A stretch of DNA of 64,000 bases from Streptosporangium sp040640155 (GCF_040640155.1 NZ_JBFABE010000019.1:61606-125605); one strand, 5' to 3'. Counted from the stretch's first letter, positions 48,575-57,941 are shown. Numbers and translations: made by a program. The notes: generated by a model not told the origin, from the letters alone.

Positions 48575-51520
48575 TCAGCCGAACGGCAGCCGTACCGTGG
48601 ACCGGTTGCCGACGCCGAGGCTGGTGGTGCCGTTGCCGATGGCGTTCCAGACCTCGACCCTCACCCGTCCGTTGGACAGGTTGCCGAGCGTCCCGGAGGC
48701 CGACCGCGGCCCTGCGGCGGCGGTGTAGTGCTCCCAGCCCGTCACCGGGTCGGTCGCGAAGTAGCCGTAGGTCTCCACCCGGTCCCAGCTCCCGTTGCCG
48801 GTCAGGTCGTAGGAGACCCGCACCTGGGTGCCGTTGGCGATCGTGGTGCCCGCGTCGACGAAGAGGTCGAACGCGGTGGAGCCGCCGTTGTGCGCGGCGG
48901 TGAGGCCGGTGGCCGTGAAGACCTGCGCGTTGGTCGGGTTACCGTCGTGGTTGCCGTTCGCCGCGGCCAGCGTGACGCTGCCGGCCGTGCCGGCCGTGCC
49001 CGGCAGCGCCCCGCCGGACTGCAGGTAGCGCGTCGCCGCGAACGGGTTCGGGTCCGGCGTCGGCGTCGGGGTCGGGGTGGGCGTGGGGGTCGGGTCGGGG
49101 TTCGTGCCGCCGCCGGTCGCGTTGCCGCCGCTCCAGGTGTGGGCGCCCGAGGTGGCCGTCTTCCCGGCCGGCACGTTGAGCACGGTGCCGTTGGAGAAGG
49201 TCACCCGCAGGGGGCTCGCGGTGATGTTGGAGGCGACGTAGGTGCGGGCGCCGTTCTTGCCGAACACCTTGGCCAGCGGGTGGTCGGCGGTGAGGGAGGT
49301 GTCCACCGTGCCCAGGGCCGCCAGGTTGCGGATCCAGTGGAAGGTGTGCGCCCTGCTCTCCCCCTCCTCGGGGGTGTAGCCGCCGTTGGCCCGCAGGTTC
49401 GCCAGCGCCGCGTCCCCGTTGCCCAGGGCGAGGAACTCCCAGATGATGTCCTGCCACACGGTGGGCGGCCCGCCGTTGTTGCGGACCAGCTCGTTGTAGT
49501 TGGTGGTCACGTACCCGGGGTTCTCGCCCATGTAGAAGTGGCCGCCGGTGACCGGGAGCATGTTGATGCCCTGGATCATCTCCGGCTCGGCGCTGAACCA
49601 GGTGGCGTACGCGCCGCCGCTGCCCCAGACCATGCCGACCGTGCTGTGGCCGAAGGCGGCGGGGAAGTTCTGGTCGCGGGAGTCGAACCAGTACTCCTGG
49701 ATCGCCGCGGCCTGGGTGGTGTAGATGAAGACGCCCGCGTCGCGGACGGCGGTGTTGCCGGTGGCCTGACCCCACTGGATGAGGGCGTTGGCGAAGTTCA
49801 TGCCCTCCGAGGAGGACTCCTGGTTGTTGCCCGACCCGAACCCGCCGTGCCCGGACGCCCAGTCGTGGCCGGCGTAGATGTCGAAGTCACGCAGGTACGG
49901 GAAGCGGGTGTCGGAGCGGTCGTAGTTGTTGGCGTCGCGGATCAGCAGGTCCACCATGCCGCCGTACTGGCCGGGCTTGGCCCAGTTCGGGTCGAACTTG
50001 GCGAGCGTGGCGGCGGCGGCGATGTAGTAGCCGTAGTGGAAGTGGTGGTCGTTGAGCTCCAGGTCGGACCCGTAGGAGGCCGGGTAGCCGAGCAGCGTCC
50101 CCCAGGAGGGGTTGTAGTAGAAGACCCGGGTGGTCTTGCCGGGCGAGGCGGTGAACCAGTCGTTGAGGCGTCCGCGGATGGCGTTCAGCGCCGCGTCGCG
50201 CACCGACGTCAGGTTGAGCTGGTCGGCGATCTCCGCGATGCGGGCGGCGCGGCCCAGGCCCTTGCCGGTCCAGTAGGTGTCGTCACCGCGGATGTCCATG
50301 GGGTTGCCGAGCTCGGCGTTGAGCTGGTTGGTGATCGTGGTGAGATCGGCGCCGGAGCTGTCGGCCACCGCCGGGACCTCGGGCAGCACGCCGGTGTACT
50401 TCATCGACGTCCTGAACTGCGTACCGGTGACGATCTTCATCTGGCCGCGCGCGGAGACGTAGGTCTGCGCCAGCGGCGTCGAGCCGGTCAGGTGGTTCCA
50501 CTGGTGCGGGTAGAGCGCGATGACCGTGCCGCTCTGGCTCCCCTGCCTGGCCGTGGTGGTGAAGGCGTACGTGGTCTCCAGCCTGCTCGTCCCCTGGTTG
50601 TAGGAGTACGAGACACGGGTGCCGGTGACGTGGGCGTGCGCGTACTGGCCGTAGGTGTTCGCCAGCGCGGCGCGGTCGCCGCCCGCGGGGAGCACCGCCA
50701 CGGAGAAGAAGCCCCTGCCCGCCAGCGAGGAGCTGATCGTCGTGCCGCTCACCGACCAGGTGGCGCCGGTCGGGGCGTAGGCGACGTAGTCGCGGCCGCC
50801 CGCGGTGAACCCGATGGTCGCGCCGTTGTTGGACCAGACCGACGGGGCGCCCGCGGTGGTGATCTGCGCGTCGCCGCCGGTGACCTGGTAGTACGAGAAC
50901 GGCAGGCCGTGGCCGATGGTGGCCTTCATGGTCCGGCCGTTGCCGCTCCAGTACGGGGTGACCGTCCAGTCGCTCCAGCCGTCGACCTTGACGTCCGGCG
51001 AGTTCAGGCCGGACACGCCGACGCGGATGTTCTCCGTGTAGGGGTAGTGGTACTCCCCCACCCCGGTCGCGGTGCCGCTGATCGCCGGGGTGGTGGTGTA
51101 GGACAGGCCCAGGCCGTTGCCGAAGGTGTCGTAGGAGAGCGGGTGGGCGTGCAGCGGCTCGCCGTACGCGCAGTCGGTCTTCTTGAACAGGAGCGACGAC
51201 CACCAGTCGTTGGTGGGCACGGCTCCGCCGGGGGCGTTGGACGTCACCCACTGGCGGGGGTTGGTGGACAGGGAGCCGCAGCCGGCCGGCAGTGAGCGAC
51301 CGGCCGGGAGGGTGTCGGCGTAGCTGCCGGCGCCGACCGTGGCGGCCTCGGCGGAGCGGGCGGCGCCGAGGCCGAGCATCCCGGCGACCATCGCGACGAC
51401 GACGCCGGCGGCGAGCCGCCTCCGGCCGGAGCCGCTTCCGAGGCCGGTACGGAGGAGGCCGGGCCGTCCTCCGCGGGGGTGCGCGCTGTCCGGACCGGTG
51501 GTCCGGATCGTGAGATCCAT
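48575..51520 (-). CDS. Secreted GH81 endo-beta-1,3-glucanase, 981 aa
   Basis: A signal peptide (about residues 30-60, with basic n-region and AMVAGMLGLGAA core) is followed by a GH81 catalytic module. The motifs NDHHFHYGYYI (about 487), FDIYAGHDWASG (about 545) and NQESSSEGMNFANALIQWG (about 567, with catalytic-type Glu) are characteristic. A Pro/Thr linker (about 807-828) leads to a C-terminal domain of about 150 residues that resembles a beta-1,3-glucan-binding module. It would cut laminarin-like or fungal cell-wall beta-1,3-glucan outside the cell. ATG 51520 is preceded by GGAGGCACC. LacI-type palindromes lie upstream. Confidence 0.92.
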   Translation of the reverse strand: MDLTIRTTGPDSAHPRGGRPGLLRTGLGSGSGRRRLAAGVVVAMVAGMLGLGAARSAEAATVGAGSYADTLPAGRSLPAGCGSLSTNPRQWVTSNAPGGAVPTNDWWSSLLFKKTDCAYGEPLHAHPLSYDTFGNGLGLSYTTTPAISGTATGVGEYHYPYTENIRVGVSGLNSPDVKVDGWSDWTVTPYWSGNGRTMKATIGHGLPFSYYQVTGGDAQITTAGAPSVWSNNGATIGFTAGGRDYVAYAPTGATWSVSGTTISSSLAGRGFFSVAVLPAGGDRAALANTYGQYAHAHVTGTRVSYSYNQGTSRLETTYAFTTTARQGSQSGTVIALYPHQWNHLTGSTPLAQTYVSARGQMKIVTGTQFRTSMKYTGVLPEVPAVADSSGADLTTITNQLNAELGNPMDIRGDDTYWTGKGLGRAARIAEIADQLNLTSVRDAALNAIRGRLNDWFTASPGKTTRVFYYNPSWGTLLGYPASYGSDLELNDHHFHYGYYIAAAATLAKFDPNWAKPGQYGGMVDLLIRDANNYDRSDTRFPYLRDFDIYAGHDWASGHGGFGSGNNQESSSEGMNFANALIQWGQATGNTAVRDAGVFIYTTQAAAIQEYWFDSRDQNFPAAFGHSTVGMVWGSGGAYATWFSAEPEMIQGINMLPVTGGHFYMGENPGYVTTNYNELVRNNGGPPTVWQDIIWEFLALGNGDAALANLRANGGYTPEEGESRAHTFHWIRNLAALGTVDTSLTADHPLAKVFGKNGARTYVASNITASPLRVTFSNGTVLNVPAGKTATSGAHTWSGGNATGGGTNPDPTPTPTPTPTPTPDPNPFAATRYLQSGGALPGTAGTAGSVTLAAANGNHDGNPTNAQVFTATGLTAAHNGGSTAFDLFVDAGTTIANGTQVRVSYDLTGNGSWDRVETYGYFATDPVTGWEHYTAAAGPRSASGTLGNLSNGRVRVEVWNAIGNGTTSLGVGNRSTVRLPFG

Positions 51521-51569
51521 TGGGGGGTGCCTCCGGGGAGAGGGGGTGGACCGAGAGCGGACCGATCTG

Positions 51570-51583
51570 AGAGAGCGCTCTCT
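51570..51583. promoter_or_regulatory. LacI-type palindrome AGAGAGCGCTCTCT
   Basis: A perfect 14-bp palindrome lies 50 nt upstream of the GH81 start. The central GAGCGCTC matches operators of actinomycete LacI-family sugar repressors. A second, near-identical site lies at 51778. Confidence 0.8.
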
Positions 51584-51777
51584 GACCGAAAAGTAACGGG
51601 CCGCGACACGGCAGTCAATGTTTCGCGTTGGTAACGAATAGGTAAAGTGCCGAGGTGCAGGCGGGAAGCGGAAGGGCACAGAAAATCGGGCGTTCTATCG
51701 CAACGCATACCGCTCCCGGCACACACGTCTCCGATCCGCCTCCTGGCCAAGGAGGCGGAGATCGATCTATCCTGATC

Positions 51778-51791
51778 TGAGAGCGCTCTCA
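51778..51791. promoter_or_regulatory. LacI-type palindrome TGAGAGCGCTCTCA
   Basis: A perfect 14-bp palindrome, 208 bp upstream of the first. Paired sites at about 20 helical turns permit repression by looping. The GH81 gene is the nearest likely target. Confidence 0.75.
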
Positions 51792-51947
51792 AAGCCGGTC
51801 GGCCCCAGGCGTCGGCCGGCTCTCCCTGACGCCCGCCCGCGGCCCCGCTCGCGCGACCCTCGCCCCGGCCGGCGCCCACCCCCTCCCGCTCCGGACCGTT
51901 GAGCCCGTCCGGTGACGGAACGTCACAGATGATAATCAAAAAGTTAG

Positions 51948-51959
51948 CGTTACATAACG
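51948..51959. promoter_or_regulatory. Inverted repeat CGTTA-CA-TAACG before the Nramp gene
   Basis: Two 5-bp perfect arms around CA lie in the AT-rich pocket about 165 nt before the GTG start of the metal transporter. It could be a metal-regulator operator (MntR- or Fur-like); that is inference from position only. Confidence 0.4.
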
Positions 51960-52121
51960 TGCCCATACAGTTACGGGGGCGCCCCGGCGCAGTACAACAA
52001 GAGATGGGCCACCCCGGTGGCGCCGGTTCCGGGGCCGGATCCCACGCGGGAGAGGGATGCGGCCCCGATCCACGACCGAGCCCGTGTCGTCCTCGTCCGT
52101 CGAACTCCGAAGGTGGGTGCC

Positions 52122-53417
52122 GTGGATTCCGTTCCACACGCTTCGAGCCCGGAGCCCGTGATCTCTGGTGAGGCCCCCCGGCCGGGCAGGCTCCCCGCCC
52201 GCCCGCTGGGGCGGATGCGGCAGCGGATGGTGGGGCTGATGGGGCCCGCGTTCGTGGCGGCCGTCGCGTACGTCGATCCGGGGAACTTCGCCACCAACGT
52301 GGAGAGCGGCGCCCGCTTCGGCTTCCTGCTGCTCTGGGTGGTGCTGAGCGCGAACGTCGTCGCGATGCTGCTGCAGTACCTGTCGGCCAAGCTCGGCATC
52401 GCCACCGGGCGCAACCTGCCGGAACTCTGCCGCGACCACTACCCGAGACCGGTGGTGTGGGGGTTGTGGTTCCAGGCCGAGATCGTCGTGATCATGACGG
52501 ACCTCGCCGAGTTCATCGGTGGCGCGGTCGCCCTCAACCTGCTCTTCGGCATTCCCATGCTCCAGGGCGGCGTGCTGATCGCGGTCGCCTCCTTCGTCGT
52601 CCTGGCCATCCGCACGGCCCGGCAGCGCAGGTTCGAGGCGGTCGTCACCGCGCTCCTCGCCGTCGTGGTGGGAGCCTTCCTCTACCACCTGCTGAACGCC
52701 GAGATCCCCTACGGGGAGATGGCCAGGGGGCTGGTCCCCGGCTTCGACGGGTCGGCCAGCGTGCTGCTGGCGGCCGGCATCATCGGCGCCACGGTGATGC
52801 CGCACGCGGTCTACCTGCACTCGGCCCTCACCCAGGAGCGGTTCACCGGCGACCGGGAGTCGCACCGCCAGGTGCTGATCCGCGCCCAGCGGATCGACGT
52901 GGTCCTGGCGATGGGGGTGGCCGGCCTGGTCAACATGGCGATGCTGGTCTCGGCGGCGTCGATGCTGCGCGGCACCGGCGCCGAACCGACCCTGCACGGG
53001 GCCTACGAGCAGTTCTCCGAGGGGTCGGGGGCGCTCACCGCGACGCTCTTCGCCGTCGCCCTGCTGGCCTCGGGGCTGGCCTCCTCCAGCGTCGGCGTGT
53101 ACGCGGGCCAGGTCGTCATGCAGGGCTTCCTGCGGCGCCGCATCCCGCTCTCGCTGCGCAGGCTGATCGCGGTGGTCCCGGCCCTGGCGGTGCTGGCGTT
53201 CGGCGTCGACCCCACGCACGCCCTGGTGCTGAGCCAGGTGGTGCTCTCGTTCGGCATCCCGTTCGCGCTCGTCCCGCTGCTGCTGCTCACCCGTCGCGCC
53301 GACGTGATGGGCGCCTGGGTCAACCGGCGGGCGACCACGGTGGCCGCCGGTTGCGCCACCACCGTCATCGTCGTCCTCAACCTCGTGCTGATCGCCCTCG
53401 TCGTCCCGTCCCTGTGA
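52122..53417 (+). CDS. Nramp-family Mn2+/Fe2+ transporter, 431 aa
   Basis: The two signatures of Nramp (MntH) transporters are present: DPGNFATN in the first helix (about residues 52-59) and the MPH motif in helix six (IIGATVMPHAVYLHS, about 222-236). About 11 helices follow in the expected spacing. It imports divalent manganese or iron with protons. AAGGTGG precedes GTG 52122 by 5 nt; an earlier ATG at 52017 lacks a site. It is convergent with the 2-hydroxyacid dehydrogenase and separated by a hairpin. Confidence 0.93.
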   Translation: MDSVPHASSPEPVISGEAPRPGRLPARPLGRMRQRMVGLMGPAFVAAVAYVDPGNFATNVESGARFGFLLLWVVLSANVVAMLLQYLSAKLGIATGRNLPELCRDHYPRPVVWGLWFQAEIVVIMTDLAEFIGGAVALNLLFGIPMLQGGVLIAVASFVVLAIRTARQRRFEAVVTALLAVVVGAFLYHLLNAEIPYGEMARGLVPGFDGSASVLLAAGIIGATVMPHAVYLHSALTQERFTGDRESHRQVLIRAQRIDVVLAMGVAGLVNMAMLVSAASMLRGTGAEPTLHGAYEQFSEGSGALTATLFAVALLASGLASSSVGVYAGQVVMQGFLRRRIPLSLRRLIAVVPALAVLAFGVDPTHALVLSQVVLSFGIPFALVPLLLLTRRADVMGAWVNRRATTVAAGCATTVIVVLNLVLIALVVPSL

Positions 53418-53513
53418 CGCGACGGCGGCGGAGGAGACGGGGGCGGGGGCGGGGGCCGCCGGGGAGCGTCCGCCGCGACGCCCCCGGACGGGGGTCGGCG
53501 ACCGTCCTGCCGC

Positions 53514-53535
53514 GGCGCCCCCGGACGGGGGTGCC
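53514..53535. terminator. Hairpin between Nramp and dehydrogenase genes
   Basis: GGCGCCCCCG pairs with CGGGGGTGCC (one G-T pair) around a tiny loop. A similar CGCCCCCGGACGGGGG hairpin lies at 53479-53494. The two serve the convergent genes. Confidence 0.6.
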
Positions 53536-53547
53536 CCGGGGGGCGGT

Positions 53548-54549
53548 TCAGGCGATCCGGTCCAGGTCCGCCGGCCGGACGGCGCCGCGCAGCGGGCCGC
53601 CGCGCGCCAGCCGTTCGACCTCGGTGACCGCGAACTCGCCCAGGCGGCGCAGCTCCCTGCCCCTGGCCCCGCTCAGGTGCGGGGTGACCAGCACGTTCGG
53701 CAGGGCGAGCAGCGGGTGCCCGGGGGGCAGCGGTTCGGGATCGGTCACGTCGAGGACGGCGGCGATCCGTCCCCCGGCGCAGTGCCGTACCAGGGCGTCG
53801 GTGTCGACGATGGAGCCGCGGGCGGTGTTGACCACCACCGCGCCGTCGCGGAGCAGCGCGAGGCGGCGCCCGTCCAGCAGCCCGCGGGTCTCCGGCAGCG
53901 CCGGGGCGTGCACGGTGACCAGCTCGGCCCGGCGGCAGAGCTCGTCGAGCCCGACGGCCTCGGCCCCCAGGCCCTCCGCCTCGGCGGGGCCCACGTAGGG
54001 GTCGCTGAGCAGGACGCGCGCGCCCTGGTCGCGCAGCCGTTCCATCACCAGCCGTCCCACCCGGGAGGCGCCGATGACGCCCACGACCGCCCCGTTCAGG
54101 CCCCCTCCCGCGCCCGGCGTGGCCACGCCGGGCAGCGCGTCGCCCGACCAGCCGTCCGCGGAGTACGCCCGCGCCCTGACGAACACCTGCTTGGCGGCCA
54201 GGACCAGCATCGCCATCGTGAACTCGGCCACCGGCTGGGCGTTGGCCTCGGCCGCCGAGGAGACCGCGATGCCCCGCTCGAACACCGCGGGGGTCACGTG
54301 CCCCTTGACGCTCCCGGCGGCGTGCACGACCGCGCGCAGCCCGGGGGTCCTGGCCAGGACGCCCTCGTCGATCGCCGGGCACCCCCAGCCGGTGATCAGG
54401 ATCTCCACGTCGAGGGACGGGACGAGGTCGAAGGAGTGGAGCACCCCCTCGCGCACCCGCGCGACCCGCGACAGCCGGTGCCGCAGGTCGGGCGGGAAGA
54501 GCTCGGGCAGCAGGTCCGGCTGCATGGCGAACGCCGCGGACGGGGTCAT
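53548..54549 (-). CDS. D-isomer-specific 2-hydroxyacid dehydrogenase, 333 aa
   Basis: The NAD site is VVGVIGASRVGR (about 155-166). Catalytic residues are Arg244 (NTARGS), Glu272 (DPEPLPPGHPLL) and His291 (TPHLSG). Family members act on sugar acids, phosphoglycerate or similar 2-hydroxyacids; the gene context suggests a carbohydrate-derived acid. ATG 54549 overlaps the LacI gene stop (ATGA at 54546-54549), so it is coupled to that regulator. It is not closely similar to the enzyme at 24194. Confidence 0.87.
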   Translation of the reverse strand: MTPSAAFAMQPDLLPELFPPDLRHRLSRVARVREGVLHSFDLVPSLDVEILITGWGCPAIDEGVLARTPGLRAVVHAAGSVKGHVTPAVFERGIAVSSAAEANAQPVAEFTMAMLVLAAKQVFVRARAYSADGWSGDALPGVATPGAGGGLNGAVVGVIGASRVGRLVMERLRDQGARVLLSDPYVGPAEAEGLGAEAVGLDELCRRAELVTVHAPALPETRGLLDGRRLALLRDGAVVVNTARGSIVDTDALVRHCAGGRIAAVLDVTDPEPLPPGHPLLALPNVLVTPHLSGARGRELRRLGEFAVTEVERLARGGPLRGAVRPADLDRIA

Positions 54550-55580
54550 CGGACGGTGATCGGCCGGACCGAGTCCCGGACCACGATGTGGGTGCCGAGA
54601 ACCGTCGGGCCGGAACCGTCGCGGCCCAGCGCCATCCGCACCGCCGTCCTGCCGAGCTCGTCGTGCGGCAGGTGCACCGTGGTCAGGCCGAGGTCGACGG
54701 AGGGCGGCACGTCGTCGTAGCCGACGATCGACATGTCGTCGGGCACCCGCAGCCCGCGCTCGCGCAGCGCCTGGATCGCTCCCGCCGCCACCAGGTCGTT
54801 GCCCGCGAAGATCGCGGTGAAGTCGACGGGGCCCGACGACAGCCGCGTGGTCATCGCGGCGTACCCGGCCGCGCGGGAGAACTCGCCCTCGACCTCCAGC
54901 GTGGGGTCGGCGGCGACGCCGTACCCGGCCAGCGCGCTGCGGTAGCCCGCGACCCTGCTGTCGGAGGTGGAGTGGCCGGGGCGCGACCCCAGGTAGAGGA
55001 TCCTGCGGTGGCCCGCCGAGAGCAGGTGGGAGGTCACCGCGTGGGCGCCGCCGGCGTTGTCGAACCCGACGACCAGGGCCGGGCCGCCCTCCTCCAGCGG
55101 CGGGCGCCCGCACAGCACCAGGCGCGAGCCCGCCGCGGCCAGCGAGTGCGCGTACTCGGTCATCCGCTTGCGGTACTCCTCGTCCACCACGACGCTGCCC
55201 ACCAGGATGACGGCCTCGGCCCGCTGCTCGCGCAACAGCTGCACGATCGACAGCTCCCTGCCGGTGTCGCCGCCGGTGGTGCAGATCAGCGAGAGCCTGC
55301 CCTCCCGCGCCGCCTGCTCCTCCACCCCCTGGGCGATGTAGGCGTAGTAGGGCACGGCCACGGTGTTGACCACGATGGCGATCGCGCCGGGCCGGTCCGC
55401 CGAGAGCGCCCTGGCGTGCGCGTTGGGCACGTAGTCCAGGTCGCGGACCGCGCGCATGACCTTGTTGCGGGTGGCGGCCAGCACCGGGTAGTCACCGGCG
55501 AGCACGCGCGAGACCGTGGCCACCGAGACGCCGGCGCGACCGGCCACGTCCCTGATGGTGACGCGTTTCACCGTGCTCAT
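54546..55580 (-). CDS. LacI-family repressor of the sugar locus, 344 aa
   Basis: An N-terminal LacI helix-turn-helix (about residues 6-28, VTIRDVAGRAGVSVATVSRV) and hinge helix (about 45-60) are followed by a periplasmic-binding-protein-like effector domain (about 65-340) with FTAIFAGNDLVAAGAI and VGYDDVPPS. ATG 55580 overlaps the DUF2264 gene stop by 3 nt and its own stop overlaps the dehydrogenase start. It is the likely binder of the GTAACCGGTTAC sites at 57667 and 57885, controlling both its operon and the divergent ABC operon. The inducer is not known. Confidence 0.9.
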   Translation of the reverse strand: MSTVKRVTIRDVAGRAGVSVATVSRVLAGDYPVLAATRNKVMRAVRDLDYVPNAHARALSADRPGAIAIVVNTVAVPYYAYIAQGVEEQAAREGRLSLICTTGGDTGRELSIVQLLREQRAEAVILVGSVVVDEEYRKRMTEYAHSLAAAGSRLVLCGRPPLEEGGPALVVGFDNAGGAHAVTSHLLSAGHRRILYLGSRPGHSTSDSRVAGYRSALAGYGVAADPTLEVEGEFSRAAGYAAMTTRLSSGPVDFTAIFAGNDLVAAGAIQALRERGLRVPDDMSIVGYDDVPPSVDLGLTTVHLPHDELGRTAVRMALGRDGSGPTVLGTHIVVRDSVRPITVR

Positions 55581-57649
55581 CCGGCCTCCCAGGTGACGAC
55601 GTCCCCGTCCGGGCCGCGCCGCCGGTAGCGGGGCCGGTCGCCGAGCGCGACCTCCACCCGCTCACCGCCGGGCAGGGCGATCTCCACGCCGTCCCCGCGT
55701 ACCCGCAGGTCCAGCGTAGTGCCGGGCCGCCCGCCGCCGAGGACCGCCGGGGCGCCGGAGGACGCCGGTCCGCCGAGGGCCGCCGGGTCGCCGGAGGACG
55801 CCGGTCCGTACAGGGCCGCCGGTGCGCCGAGGGTCACCAGGGAGGCGAACAGGGCGCTGCCGCCGGGGTGGACCGCCTCCAGGTACGGCGTGCGCGTCTC
55901 CGGCCCGAAGGCGGTGCCGCCGGGCGAGCAGGAGGTGCCCTCACGCTCCCAGCCGTACAGGGGGGTGATCGAGCTCTCCGGCCCTCCCCGCGGCACGGCG
56001 TACCCGGCGTCCCGGACGGTGTGACCGGCCGGTGCGGTGACGCGGTGTACCCGGATCTCGGCGGGGCCGTGCACGACCGAGGCGCTCTCGACCACGACCT
56101 TCCCGCCGGGCAGCGTGTCGTCGGTGTACCGCGAGGCGGCGAACCGGTCGGCCACCCCGATCCGCTCGACGCGCCGGCGCCGGCTCGCGGTGCCGTCCGG
56201 CGCGACGACGGCCAGGTGGTTGTCGAGGAGCGGACGGGCGTCGGGGGGCACGTGGCGGTCGGAGACCTCGTGGTCGTCGAGGGGCTCGCGGTCGCCGAAG
56301 GGGTCGTGGTCGTCGGGGGCCACGTGGTCGTCGAGGGCCTCCCGGTCGTCGAAGCCCATGTGGTCGTCGAAGGTCACCTGCTCGCCGGCGTCCCAGCCCC
56401 CGCCGTCCCCGGCGGCGACCGGCGCGGTGTGGGTGGAGTAGGCGAGCCTGGCGTAGTGCGGGTCGTCGACGGCCTCGGCCGGGGGCGGCGCGTTGTGGTC
56501 GCTGCCGTGGTTGAGCAGCCGGACGATCCCGTCGCGCCGGGTGGAGTGCAGCAGCCAGCCGGGCGCGGGCAGGGCCGTGACCCGGTCGGCCGTCTCCACC
56601 GGGGCGGGTTCCTCGGTCGCCGTCCAGACCGCGTGGCCGGCGGGCAGCAGCAGGCCGATGAAGCCCTTGCTCGCCCAGTACGGCGAGGCGGGTCCGGAGT
56701 AGGGCTGGGTGACCGGCAGGAAGGGACCGTGCCAGCCCAGGCTGAGCAGCCCGTCCTCGCCCACGGCGCCGCGGTCCAGGAAGTGCCGCAGGGTGCCGCT
56801 GGCCAGCCGCCGCGTCGTGCCGGGCGACAGGGGGGTGGCGTCGAAGAGCTCGCCGAGCCACAGCGGCGCCGCCGCGGCGAACCGGTAGGTCAGCGAGCGG
56901 CCCTGGTGGACCGGGGCGCCGTCGGCGGCGAACATGCGCGCGTACCCCTCCAGGAACAGCCGGAGCCGGTCGCGGTAGACGTCGGCGGGCGCTCCCGACA
57001 TGCGCGTCCACCAGAGCGTGTACAGGTGCATGGCCCAGCCACAGTAGTAGTCGTAGTTCTGGCCGTCGCCGTCGGTGTACCACCCGTCGCCGACGTACCA
57101 GCCCTCGACCTGCTCCAGCGCCTCGGCGATCTCCGCCGGGTCGTGCGGGGCGCCGACGTTGGCCAGGAACTGCTGGATGACCACCTTGAACAGCACCCAG
57201 TTGCACGGCCAGGTCCGGGTGCCGACGATGCCGCCCAGCCATCCGGCCAGGCGTCTCCGCACGTCCGGGGCGAGGGTGTCGTAGAGCCCGCTCTCGTGCA
57301 GCGCCAGGGCGATCGACGCGGCCTCGACGATCTGCTGGGAGTTGTCGGCCAGTGCGGGCCAGGCGTAGGGCGAGGCCGGGTCGGTACCGCTCGCCAGCCC
57401 CTCGGCGTAGCGCTCCAGCACGGCGCCGTCGCCCCGGAACGCGGCGAGCAGGAACGTGCGGGCGAAACCCTCCAGTCCGTCCGACTCCGGGCCCGCCCAG
57501 CTCTGCCTGCCGGGCAGCCGGATCTGCGCGAACCCGGGCACCGCGTACGGCACGACGGCCTCCAGCAGGCCGTCGGCCGCGGCGAGCCAGTGCTCGCGGG
57601 TGTAGCCGGTGCGCGGGGAGGCGACCCGATCGTCAGGCGGCAGTCTCAT
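55577..57649 (-). CDS. DUF2264-type protein, possible glycosidase, 690 aa
   Basis: The N-terminal 400 residues show an (alpha/alpha)-barrel-like helical domain with the DUF2264 features REHWLAAADGLLEAVVPYA, WPCNWVLFKVVIQQFL and YYCGWAMHLYTLWWTRM. The C-terminal half is beta-rich. DUF2264 proteins are, as far as I recall, related to GH154 beta-glucuronidases. There is no signal peptide, so it probably acts on imported oligosaccharides. About residues 421-477 form an Asp/His-rich repeat insertion (DDHMGFDDREALDDHVAPDD and similar) that is unlike the family. ATG 57649 follows GGGGAG. It heads the minus-strand arm of the LacI locus. Confidence 0.75.
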   Translation of the reverse strand: MRLPPDDRVASPRTGYTREHWLAAADGLLEAVVPYAVPGFAQIRLPGRQSWAGPESDGLEGFARTFLLAAFRGDGAVLERYAEGLASGTDPASPYAWPALADNSQQIVEAASIALALHESGLYDTLAPDVRRRLAGWLGGIVGTRTWPCNWVLFKVVIQQFLANVGAPHDPAEIAEALEQVEGWYVGDGWYTDGDGQNYDYYCGWAMHLYTLWWTRMSGAPADVYRDRLRLFLEGYARMFAADGAPVHQGRSLTYRFAAAAPLWLGELFDATPLSPGTTRRLASGTLRHFLDRGAVGEDGLLSLGWHGPFLPVTQPYSGPASPYWASKGFIGLLLPAGHAVWTATEEPAPVETADRVTALPAPGWLLHSTRRDGIVRLLNHGSDHNAPPPAEAVDDPHYARLAYSTHTAPVAAGDGGGWDAGEQVTFDDHMGFDDREALDDHVAPDDHDPFGDREPLDDHEVSDRHVPPDARPLLDNHLAVVAPDGTASRRRRVERIGVADRFAASRYTDDTLPGGKVVVESASVVHGPAEIRVHRVTAPAGHTVRDAGYAVPRGGPESSITPLYGWEREGTSCSPGGTAFGPETRTPYLEAVHPGGSALFASLVTLGAPAALYGPASSGDPAALGGPASSGAPAVLGGGRPGTTLDLRVRGDGVEIALPGGERVEVALGDRPRYRRRGPDGDVVTWEAG

Positions 57650-57666
57650 GGAACTCCCCGGGCCAG

Positions 57667-57678
57667 GTAACCGGTTAC
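57667..57678. promoter_or_regulatory. LacI-type operator GTAACCGGTTAC (DUF2264 side)
   Basis: A perfect 12-bp palindrome lies 18 nt upstream of the DUF2264 start, within the expected transcription start region. Its flanks (CCTGG on one side) match those of the second site in the opposite orientation. Confidence 0.85.
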
Positions 57679-57884
57679 TAGATGTCGTCCTGACGCTAAG
57701 AGCTCTCCCGCCGGGGCGTCAAGAGCGGTTTCGAGGCTTTGTAACGAAAAGTTAACAGATGACGAATGACAGTCGGCATAACACCAGTACAAAGGCTTTC
57801 AGTCCTGCGGAGCCGGGTATCCGGCGTTCATCAGAACCTTGACGGCACCTGATCACACGTCTAGCGTCCGCCTCAGACGTCTAA

Positions 57885-57896
57885 GTAACCGGTTAC
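57885..57896. promoter_or_regulatory. LacI-type operator GTAACCGGTTAC (ABC side)
   Basis: The same 12-bp palindrome lies 45 nt upstream of the solute-binding protein start. The two sites are 218 bp apart in the divergent promoter region, and the LacI gene at 54546 is the likely source of the repressor. Confidence 0.87.
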
Positions 57897-57941
57897 CTGG
57901 CATCGGCGCCGTTCCGTCCCCCCACGCGAGAGGTGACCCCG

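Larger units (their letters stand above)
51521..52121. other. Regulatory region between GH81 and Nramp genes
   Basis: These 600 bases hold the two LacI-type palindromes, an AT-rich promoter-like pocket at 51925-51965 before the Nramp gene, and no supported gene. The rest is GC-rich spacer. Confidence 0.55.

Noticed and set aside
48545..51295. 916-codon plus-strand frame opposite the GH81 gene
   Set aside because: It has a Val/Gly/Arg-rich composition without domains, while the minus strand carries an intact GH81 enzyme.
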